From Bin5 sp034428435 (GTDB lineage Bacteria > Chloroflexota > Anaerolineae > Caldilineales > Caldilineaceae): 64,000 nucleotides of DNA. Of this stretch, positions 17,692-26,300 are shown one piece after another; the stretch's first letter is position 1; every line of letters begins with the position of its first letter. A program made the translations under genes and the position numbers. Under the pieces are notes generated by a model. The model searched no databases. It worked only from the letters and a program-made list of their open reading frames with translations, and was not told the origin of the DNA. Location of the stretch: the NCBI GenBank assembly GCA_034428435.1, contig DAOUHY010000150.1:1-64000 (forward strand), written 5' to 3'.

Positions 17692-18877
17692 GCATGTTGA
17701 GGCGATAAGCCTGCTGTATCGCTATCCGGATGAGCACCGCTTTCAGTACGGGGGCGGAATCTGCGACGCACGATTGACGACTCTGATCCTGGTGCATACG
17801 GAGTGCGGCGCGGTGGGCGTTGGCTCCGTGTATTCCTATCCGGCGCTCGTTTATCTGGTCGTGCGGGAGCAGCTGGTTTCGGTGCTGGTGGGTGAGGATC
17901 CGACCGAGGTCGAGGCACTGTGGGAGAAGATGTATGCGCTGACGCGCTGGTACGGGCGGAAGGGGGCGGCGCTCTCGGCGATTGGAGGCACGGATACGGC
18001 GCTCTGGGACCTGCGGGGGCAGGCCGAGGGTAGGCCGGTTTGGGCGTTGTTGGGCGGGGAGGACGATCGCTGCCCGGCGTACGCGAGCGGGCTGCTGTGG
18101 AAGGAGGAAGTCAGGGCGCTTGCGGAGGAGGCGGCGGGGTACGTTGACGCTGGATTTCGCCGGGTGAAAATGCGGTTGGCGCGAAGCGAAGAGTACGACA
18201 GGGCGGCTGTTGAGGCGGTGCGAAGCGCGGTCGGCGCGGAGAATGACGTCATTGTTGACGCGTCGATGCGTTATCACCTGGACCTGGCGCGGCGGATGGG
18301 GGATTTCTTGGCCGAGCAGGACGTGTTCTGGTACGAGGAGCCTTTTGCGCCGGAGAACATCGACGATTTCGTTGCATTGCGAGGGACAGTGGGGGTGCCG
18401 CTGGCTGCGGGCGAGAATGAGTTCGGATTGCAAGGATTCCGGGAGTTGATCCGGGCGGGGGCGGTCGATATCGTGCAGCCGGACGCGTGCCGCTGCGGGG
18501 GGATCAGCGAAGTGTGGAAGGTGGGACAGCTGGCGCTGGAGCACGGGATGCGGTTCGCGACGCACAGCTGGAGCGATGCGGTTGCGATTGTGGCCAACGC
18601 GCATGTTGTCGGGGCGATGGCGAACGGGGTGACGGTTGAGATCGACCGGATGAACAATCCGTTTGTGGACGAGTTGCTGGGGCGACCGTTTGAGGTGGTC
18701 GACGGTGAGATTGCGCTCGGCGACCGGCCCGGATTGGGAGTTGAGCTGAATTGGGAGGTTATTGAGCGGTGCCGGCTGGCGGACCCGTTGCACATTCCGG
18801 ACGGTGTTTACTCGGACATGATGTTCGGGAGGGAGAATCTGCCAAGAGCGTTGCCGTATCTGGAGGGCGAGGCCTAG
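17681..18877 (+). CDS. Mandelate racemase/enolase-family protein
   Basis: A 398-residue enolase-superfamily enzyme. Lys163 (RVKMR) on the second strand, Asp193 (VDASM), Glu219 (WYEEP) and Glu245 (AAGEN) are the expected base and Mg ligands, with His295 (ATHSWSD) opposite. This is the MR-subgroup arrangement for abstraction of a proton alpha to a carboxylate, as in acid-sugar dehydratases and racemases. The GTG start at 17681 has GGGGAG upstream and lies inside the end of the PhyH gene. A longer frame from 17609 would extend much further into it and is rejected. The substrate is unknown. Confidence 0.88.
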   Translation: MRIEHVEAISLLYRYPDEHRFQYGGGICDARLTTLILVHTECGAVGVGSVYSYPALVYLVVREQLVSVLVGEDPTEVEALWEKMYALTRWYGRKGAALSAIGGTDTALWDLRGQAEGRPVWALLGGEDDRCPAYASGLLWKEEVRALAEEAAGYVDAGFRRVKMRLARSEEYDRAAVEAVRSAVGAENDVIVDASMRYHLDLARRMGDFLAEQDVFWYEEPFAPENIDDFVALRGTVGVPLAAGENEFGLQGFRELIRAGAVDIVQPDACRCGGISEVWKVGQLALEHGMRFATHSWSDAVAIVANAHVVGAMANGVTVEIDRMNNPFVDELLGRPFEVVDGEIALGDRPGLGVELNWEVIERCRLADPLHIPDGVYSDMMFGRENLPRALPYLEGEA

Positions 18878-18921
18878 AGTTCGCGGGCGGAGTCGGGTCG
18901 TAAGTGGTGAAATCACGTGTC

Positions 18922-18985
18922 GATCCGCGAAGGGGGGCGGAGAACATCCTTCTTTCCGCGAAGGAACGCGAAGGGTCGCGAAGAA
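18922..18985. repeat. CGCGAAG-type repeat, two units
   Basis: GATCCGCGAAGGGGGGCGG is followed by CCGCGAAGGAACGCGAAGGG and TCGCGAAGAA, then a run of T bases. It lies in the 432-bp gap between the enolase and the first LRR gene. The rest of the gap shows no gene or clear promoter. Confidence 0.75.
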
Positions 18986-19309
18986 AATCTTTTTTTCCAC
19001 AGGGGGCCGCGAAGATCTTCAGAGGCTGCTGGGATTTCCCTTGCGGGCATGCGCGGATAGGCCGCAATTTGCTCCCGCAATTCGCATTTCGGGCAGTCGT
19101 TAGCGAGCTTTAGGATTTCACTAAGGTCCGGTCACATCTCCTTTACCTTTCACTCCTCAAAGTTTCTTCTTTCTGAAAACAATGCCGACTCTTTTGGCAG
19201 CCAGCTGCTGGTACTCCTCGCACAGCTAGCAGGTCGTCAGTTTCTATGGGAGAATCTCTCTCATTCCAACTCCTGAGGGCCAGATAGCGAATCCATTCTC
19301 GGTGCCGAA

Positions 19310-22300
19310 ATGAAAAAAGAGGTCAGTCCAGTGCCCAGGCACACACTTCAGATTCCCATACTGCTCGCCATATTTGCAGCGCTTCTTTCACTCACGTCTT
19401 TCTACTATATCGAAACGTATGCGCAGGACGAGACGCCGGATGAACTGGAGGCGCCGGTGCTGACCGCTTCGTTGTCCGGGGCGGATACGGTCGACCTGAG
19501 CTGGAGTTCGGTCGAAGGCGCGGTCAGATATGAGCTGCTGGTGTGGTGGGACAGTGAGATAGGGTGGCAGCAGTTGGGCGAAGGAGAGCTGGCAGACACG
19601 ACTTTCAGACATGCCGAACTGGCGGCAGGAACGACGTATTTCTACTTGTTGCGGGCGGTGAACGAAGCTGGGGAACCGGGAGCGTGGTCTGAACGGGTTG
19701 AGGTTACGATCGAAGAGACGAAGTCGACGCTTGCGCCGCCGGTCCTTTCGGCAGCGGCGGTCGAGGGCGGGGTGGAGCTGCGCTGGACGGAGGTGGACGG
19801 GGGAGAAAGTTATGAACTGTGGACGTGGACCAGCTGGGAGGGCTGGGAGAGGCTGGACGACGGCAGTTTGCGGGCTACAGGCTACAGTCATACAGGGTTG
19901 ACGGCGGGTAGGACGTACTTCTACACGATTCGAACGGTGGAGGGGAGCGGGCGGAGCAGCGAGTGGGCGCAGCAGGTGTCAGCGAAGGTACCGGGTTTTC
20001 TGGTCGTTCCGGAGGTCCCTGAGGAGAGGGCGGCTCTGGTTGCCCTTTACGAGGCTACTGACGGCGCGAACTGGAGGCGGCAGGACCATTGGCTTTCGGA
20101 CGTATCGATTGCAAACTGGTATGGCGTCCATACGGACCAAGAGGGGCATGTCACCTCACTGTTTCTCGAAAACAACGGGCTGGAGGGAACTCTACCCGAT
20201 CTGAGCGCTCTCGCCAGCTTGGTGAACCTGAACCTGAGCATAAACAGGCTGTCGGGGCCGGCGCCGGAACTGAGCCGCCACCCTGGCCTCACGGCGGTTT
20301 GGCTGCGGAAGAATCAGTTAAGCGGCGGCGTGCCGGAGTTGGGCGCGCTTGTCGATCTCAGAGCTCTGCACCTCGACGGCAACCAGTTGAAGGGACCGAT
20401 CCCTGACCTGAGTAGTTTGAGCAGCATCGTTGCTCTGAATATAAGGGAAAACCAGTTGACAGGTCGGATTCCGGAATTGAGCGCGCTGACAGAGTTGCGA
20501 ACGCTGGATCTTGGCGCCAACCGGTTAACCGGTCCGGTCCCGGAACTGTGTTCTTTTTCGAGGCTGACACAGGTCGACCTCGGCGACAACCGGTTGACCG
20601 GGACGGTTCCGGAACTGTGCGATTTGCAGGCGTTGAGAGTGCTTAATCTCAGCAGCAACCGCTTGACCGGACCGATTCCCGATCTGAGTGCGGTTACCAA
20701 TCTTGAGGTCCTGTATCTGGGCAACAACAGGCTGACGGGGACAGTTCCAGACATAAGCTCTCTCAGCAAGCTGTGGAGGCTGTCGCTGGAGTCAAACCGG
20801 ATAACCGGTCCGGTGCCCCAACTCGATGGGCTTACCAACCTGACCCAGGTATTCCTTGAGAAAAACCTATTGGCCGGGTCGATCCCCGGCCTGGAAAACG
20901 TCCCCAAACTGACTGATCTGAACCTAAGCGGCAACCGACTCGAAGGTACAATCCCTGAACTGGGGGCCCTCTCCAGGTTGACCAACTTGAAGCTGCAGTC
21001 CAATTTGCTGTCGGGGACAGTTCCGTCGCTGAATGGTCTTTCATTCCTGAAGGAACTGGACCTCAGCGACAACGGTCTGACGGGCGGAATCCCGGACTTG
21101 GGCGCGCTCTTCAGGCTCGAGACTCTGGACCTGTCGGAAAACAGGCTGAGTGGTCGCATACCTGAATTGAGCAACCTGAAAAGGCTCGTGCTGGTGTCGA
21201 TGGGGGACAACCAGTTGACGGGAATGGTTCCGGACCTGAGCTCTCTTGCACAGCTGAAGCGGCTCTTGCTGGATTCCAACGGGTTGACCGGCCAGATCCC
21301 GGATCTCAGTCTTTTGCGCAGTCTGCGGGTGCTGAATCTGAGTGACAATCAGCTGATAGGACCAGTCGTCGAGCTGGATGGTCTGGAGGCATTGAGGCGT
21401 TTGTCTCTAGGCGAGAATCTGTTGACGGGGCCGCTTCCTGATTTTAGCGGACTTTCCAACTTAGTATTGGCGGATCTCACGGGCAATCGGTTTTGCCTGG
21501 CGCCGGGGACCTGGGTGTCGGGTTCGAGTGTCTTGGTAAACGCGCAGCTGGCGGCGCTTTCTCTTGCGACTTGCGCGGCGGCCGATCTGGCTTCAGCGCC
21601 GGCCGCGCCCAAGAATCTGCAAGCGATAGCCAGCGAGGGAACGGTGACGCTCAGGTGGGACGCGGCGACAAACGCAGACAGTTACGATGTGCGCGTATGG
21701 GACAGCATTGATCGAAGTTGGGGCCTGACTGGGAGAGGGCTTGCGGAGACACATTTCGCGCACAGTGTTCTGACTGACGGCAGGAACTATTATTACCAGG
21801 TACGTGCGCGTGACGGCAGCGGGGTAAGGGGTGCGTGGTCGGAGCGGTTGCTGGCCGCGGTCGTCCAGCAGCCGTTTCGACCGCCGCCACGGTCCCTGGG
21901 ACTTGAGCTGTTCTTTCAGAAGTACGTGGATGTTGACGGGATTGCGGTCGTTGCCCCATCTGAGGCGCCAGATGCGAAGATGAACCAGGCGAGAGAGATT
22001 ATCGGCGGTGTCCTGGTAGGCCGGCCCGACCTGCTGGAAAGGCTGGCCGCCAACGACGCGCGGGTCGAGTTTTTCGGTTACTGGGGGGAGGCGGGCGGCG
22101 GTGCGGACGGGTGGGAGGCAGAGGTGACACAGAATGACCCGGACTGCGAGCATTTTTTGCAAGAGTTCGCTGACCTTGTTCGCCGCGCACTCGAGGAACA
22201 GCCGGACGGAGAGGCGTTCAGGTCGCGGCTTGAAGATGTGTACATGGCGGCGATGGAGGAGGGGCTGTGGAGAGGTGGGCCGGCGTCTGTTGGGGTCGAG

Positions 22301-22459
22301 GGATACTGGGCAGAGACGGTCAAGTACTGGTTGTGGGGGGTGTTGCCGGATTCGGTTGCGGCGGACGGTTCAGGGCTGGCGGAGTACGATGCTGATGTCG
22401 CGCTGTTGATTGGAGAGGTTTTGGGAGAGGCCAGCGTACCGCCTTACTGTAAGCCTTGA
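19310..22459 (+). CDS. Large secreted LRR protein with Fn3-like modules
   Basis: The 1049-residue protein has an N-terminal signal/anchor (about 10-35). Two fibronectin-III-like modules follow (about 42-135 and 140-225, with VDLSWSSVEGAVRYELLVW and VELRWTEVDGGESYELWTW). Next come a plant-like LRR N-cap (RAALVALYEATDGANW, about 240) and 19 leucine-rich repeats of 23 residues (pattern LTGxIPxLSxLxxLxxLxLxxN, about 285-755). A third Fn3-like module lies at about 770-855. The last 185 residues (FFQKYVDVDGIAVVAPSEAP, GVEGYWAETVKYWLWG) look like a metallopeptidase-type domain that has lost its HExxH. An extracellular adhesion or recognition role is inferred. Confidence 0.88.
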   Translation: MKKEVSPVPRHTLQIPILLAIFAALLSLTSFYYIETYAQDETPDELEAPVLTASLSGADTVDLSWSSVEGAVRYELLVWWDSEIGWQQLGEGELADTTFRHAELAAGTTYFYLLRAVNEAGEPGAWSERVEVTIEETKSTLAPPVLSAAAVEGGVELRWTEVDGGESYELWTWTSWEGWERLDDGSLRATGYSHTGLTAGRTYFYTIRTVEGSGRSSEWAQQVSAKVPGFLVVPEVPEERAALVALYEATDGANWRRQDHWLSDVSIANWYGVHTDQEGHVTSLFLENNGLEGTLPDLSALASLVNLNLSINRLSGPAPELSRHPGLTAVWLRKNQLSGGVPELGALVDLRALHLDGNQLKGPIPDLSSLSSIVALNIRENQLTGRIPELSALTELRTLDLGANRLTGPVPELCSFSRLTQVDLGDNRLTGTVPELCDLQALRVLNLSSNRLTGPIPDLSAVTNLEVLYLGNNRLTGTVPDISSLSKLWRLSLESNRITGPVPQLDGLTNLTQVFLEKNLLAGSIPGLENVPKLTDLNLSGNRLEGTIPELGALSRLTNLKLQSNLLSGTVPSLNGLSFLKELDLSDNGLTGGIPDLGALFRLETLDLSENRLSGRIPELSNLKRLVLVSMGDNQLTGMVPDLSSLAQLKRLLLDSNGLTGQIPDLSLLRSLRVLNLSDNQLIGPVVELDGLEALRRLSLGENLLTGPLPDFSGLSNLVLADLTGNRFCLAPGTWVSGSSVLVNAQLAALSLATCAAADLASAPAAPKNLQAIASEGTVTLRWDAATNADSYDVRVWDSIDRSWGLTGRGLAETHFAHSVLTDGRNYYYQVRARDGSGVRGAWSERLLAAVVQQPFRPPPRSLGLELFFQKYVDVDGIAVVAPSEAPDAKMNQAREIIGGVLVGRPDLLERLAANDARVEFFGYWGEAGGGADGWEAEVTQNDPDCEHFLQEFADLVRRALEEQPDGEAFRSRLEDVYMAAMEEGLWRGGPASVGVEGYWAETVKYWLWGVLPDSVAADGSGLAEYDADVALLIGEVLGEASVPPYCKP

Positions 22460-22557
22460 CATTCAGGTGCGTTGCAGACTGACTGTGAGAGGGTCGAAGG
22501 CGTCGCGACACTGCCTCTCTGTCCTGGCCTGAATGTTGTGACGAACAGAAGCAATCG

Positions 22558-22592
22558 ATCCGTGAAGTCAAGCGAAGGGTCGCGGAGAACGC
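22558..22592. repeat. Degenerate CGCGAAG-type repeat
   Basis: A diverged unit (CCGTGAAGTCAAGCGAAGGG, then TCGCGGAGAA) lies in the 878-bp gap between the two LRR genes. The remainder of that gap holds repeat copy B and no recognisable gene. Confidence 0.55.
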
Positions 22593-22914
22593 CAAGGGCG
22601 AATCGGATTTCCCTTATCTGAGAGCGCCGCCCATCACGAAGCAGTCACAGATTGCTCCTGCATCTCGTTGTTATGACGGTCGTCAACAGTTCCAAGCCCA
22701 TGGTCAGGGGTCAGTGGCGACGCTGGGTCCCCCCTGAATAGGACGGGGAACTGACAGCAGATTTGTTTCCACCCAGAGGATAAAGAAAGTTCGAACCCTT
22801 TCCGGAATGCAGTTGGACGAAATTGGATGCCTCCCAGATCTGGGGTGGGAACAGTCTGGCGGGAATCAGTGCCAGCGGTGGCTGGAATAGGTTACCGTCT
22901 TTGGGCGAGACTCA

Positions 22915-23239
22915 GGGCAGGCACGAGGCCGGCACGCAAGGGGATCTGATGGGACTGGCGGGACGTGGTCTGGCTGGACACTTTCGATTAGGGACCTGTT
23001 ACGAATATCGACACCCGGTCGATGAGGCACGGCATGGTTTAGGGGGGGCGTTGCGGGGGGGGAGCCCCCGCACAAGGGAGGGCCGAATAGGCCCGACCGC
23101 CCATAACTGCAGTGGTCAGTGGTCAGTGGTCAGTGGTCAGAGACGGCGCTCTGGCTGCCTCAGAGATGGTTGGGAAGTGGCCATGGTTTGGTCTCGGCCA
23201 GAGGTATACGAGAGCTCATCCCCATTTTGGGATGCACCC
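22915..23239. repeat. Dispersed hairpin element, copy B
   Basis: The full-length form of the element. It carries GGGCAGGCACGAGGCCGGCA, the core GGCGGGACGTGGTCTGGCT and GTTACGAATATCGACACC, then the GC hairpin GGGGGGGAGCCCCC and GGGCC-GAATA-GGCCC. Four GTGGTCA heptamers end near 23140. After a less conserved stretch it ends with CCATTTTGGGATGCACCC. A TTGACA at 23255-23260 follows within 16 bases, but the matching -10 is weak. The LRR gene at 23338 begins 98 bases downstream. Confidence 0.9.
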
Positions 23240-23337
23240 ACGAAATTCTCGCTTTTGACAAAGGTTGATTGAAATGGTAGCGTCGGTCTTGATTTAACAT
23301 TATACAAGAGCAGCTCAGTTTCATATTTGGTGCCGAT

Positions 23338-26300
23338 ATGAAATACATGCTCAGGACAGTGCCCGGGCGGGCGCTGCCGTTCCTCCTTGTTGCCGCAGCC
23401 CTTGCGGCGATTCTCCTTCTTACTTTTCTGAAATTCAGCGAGACGTATGCGCAGACCGATTCGTCGGACGGCTTAGCCGCGCCTTCGCTGACGGCGGAGG
23501 CGGGCGAGGGCCAGATTACTCTGTCCTGGAATGAAGTGGCAGATGCGGACTCGTATGAGCTGATCTTCTGGGACTGGGAAAAAGGCGAATGGGTACAGAT
23601 TGGGGGTACGTTGCGCGGCACGTCGTATACGCACAGCGACCTGACGGCGGGTACAACCTATTACTATTCGATACGGATTTTGACCTCCAGCGGTGCAGTG
23701 GGGCCGTGGACGGCGTCGGTGTCAACTGTTGTGCCCGTGGGTGGTTCAGATGCTCATACGGTTACGTTTACGGCGACGCCGACGCCGGAGAGCACGGCTA
23801 CTGCCACAGCCACATTTACCCCCACGCCGAGGCCCGCAGGTGCGCCAGATGCCGTAGCCACGCATACTCCGACTGCGACTCCGACGGGCACGGCAACCGC
23901 CACGGCCACGCCGACGCCGAACCCGCTTGTGGGGGAGAGAGCGGAGCTGGCGACCCTCTACAATGCGACCGGCGGTGCAAGCTGGACACGCAGCGACAAC
24001 TGGCTGAGCGACAGGCCTGTTTCCGATTGGCACGGCGTAACAACGGATGAGCACGGCCGCGTGACCGAGCTGCGCCTTTCCCACAACAATCTGAGCGGGA
24101 CTCTCCCGGTGCTGAAAGCGCTTTCGCAGCTGGTATTGCTCGACCTGGGCACAAACGGGCTGAGCGGGTCGATGCCGGACTTGAGCGGGCTCACGAGCCT
24201 GCGTGTGTTGGACCTCACCTCGAACAGTCTGCATGGGACAGTTCCCGCGATGGGCGGCCTTTCCGGGCTGACCAAGCTTTATCTTGGCAACAACGGGTTC
24301 ACGGGGCCGTTTCCGGCAGGACTTGGCAGTATCCCCGGATTAAGCGTCCTGTACCTGGCGGGTAGTCAGTTGAGCGGATGCATTCCCGAGTCACTGAGGA
24401 ACCTGGAGCTGCATGACCTGGACAGCCTGGGGCTGGCGTATTGCGACGAGGCCACGGCTACGCCAACGTTGACGCCCACGGAAACGCCCTCGGCCACGCC
24501 CACATTGACGCCTTTACCGACGGCCACCCCGACCGCGACGCATACGTTAACGGCTACGCCTACTTGGACACCGGCGCCGACGGCGACACCGACGGCGACG
24601 GCTACAGCAACGACTACTGCCACGCCGACCGCGACGGCTACGCGGGCTGAATCGTCGGAGGAACGGGCGGCGCTGGTGGCGCTCTACAATGCGACGGATG
24701 GTGAGAACTGGCATGACAGTAGCAACTGGCTCAGTGACAAGCCTTTAGGGGAGTGGTTTGGCGTCACTACGAATACAGAAGGACGCGTTGCTCACCTAGA
24801 CCTAAGTGGGAGCGGCTTGCGCGGCCAGCTTCCGGACTTCAGCGGCCTCACCCAATTAAGAGGCCTTGACCTCAGATACAATCAGTTGTCGGGGCCAATA
24901 CCAAGTCTGAGCGCCCTTACGCGATTGGAACAGGTGGACCTCGCCCTCAACGAGCTTTCAGGGTCGATTCCGAGTCTGAGTGCCCTCACCAGCCTGAGAA
25001 AGCTGTATCTGAATAATAACAAGCTGAGCGGGCCGATTCCGAGTCTGAGCGCACTTACAAATCTGGTAGAGTTAAATCTCTCCAGCAACGAGATTAGCGG
25101 TTCGATCCCAGGTCTGAGTACACTCACCGGTCTGGAATCGTTGCGCCTTGCAATGAACAAGCTGAGCGGGTCAGTTCCAAGTCTGAGCGCGCTGACGGAA
25201 CTGAAGTTTCTGATCCTCAACGACAACGAACTTAGCGGATCGATTCCAAGTCTTGATGAACTCACTAACCTGGAAGAGTTGCGCCTCCAGAGAAACGAGA
25301 TCAGTGGGTCGATTCCAGACCTGAGCTCGCTTACCAGTCTGGAAAAGTTGTATCTCAACGAGAATGAGTTGAGTGGATCGATTCCAAGTTTGAGTGCTCT
25401 CGCTCAACTGGAGGACTTGGACTTAGGTGGGAATGAGCTGAGCGGGCTGATTCCAGCTCTGAGTGCTCTCGCTCAACTGGAGGACTTGGACTTAGGTGGG
25501 AATGAGTTGAGCGGATCGATTCCAAGTCTAAGTGGGCTTTCGGAGCTAGAGATTTTAAACCTTTCGTTTAACGAGCTGAGCGGGTCGATCCCCAGTCTTA
25601 GCAGTCTGACCAGACTTCGAGCTCTGTATCTGCGCAGCAACAGGTTGAGCGGGTCGATTCCAGATGTGACCGGTCTGGTCAGGTTGAGTGTAATTTTCCT
25701 GGGAAACAACCAGCTGACAGGGACGATACCCGAATCGCTTGCGGGGCTGCCAAAACTGTCCAGACTGTATCTACACAGGAATCCGTTGAGCGGGTGTATT
25801 CCCGAATCGTTGCGAAACCTATATCAATCCGACCTGGACAGTCTTGGCCTGGAATACTGCGGCACGCCTACCCCTACGAGCACGTTCACGATAACGCCCA
25901 CCCCCCCTCCCGGGGCGACGGCTACGGCTACCTCTACATCAACGGCTACGGCTACACCTACCGCAACTGCCACTGAAACACCGGCCGCTACGTTTACGCC
26001 GACGGCCACGATTACTCCGGCGTCTTCGGCAGCGAACAGAGCGGCTCTGGTTACGCTATATGAGTCGACCGACGGCGCCAATTGGGTGCGCAATGACTAC
26101 TGGCTTAGTGAGAGACCCCTAAGCGACTGGTACGGTGTATCTACAGACGAGAGCGGGCGGGTGATTGCATTGCGACTTTCTCGCAACTGGTTGGCGGGCA
26201 CTATACCTGACTTGAGCGCCCTCACAGCGTTGCAACATCTGGACCTTTCGAGTAACGATTTAAGCGGGGCGATCCCAGTTCTGGGCGGATTCACGGAGTT

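Noticed and set aside
17570..19000. Minus-strand open frame of 476 codons
   Set aside because: It is antisense to the PhyH and enolase genes, with biased Arg/His/Pro composition typical of a shadow frame.
20314..21348. Long open frame of 344 codons on the minus strand
   Set aside because: It is antisense to the repeated LRR codons, and its periodic composition mirrors them. No family motif or ribosome binding site is seen.
22823..23272. A 149-codon frame through repeat copy B
   Set aside because: The equivalent frame is broken or shifted in copies A, C and D, so the element is not protein-coding.
24450..24650. Thr/Pro-rich tandem coding repeats considered as a satellite or frameshift hotspot
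   Set aside because: The frame is maintained throughout, and the segments are normal linkers between LRR blocks.
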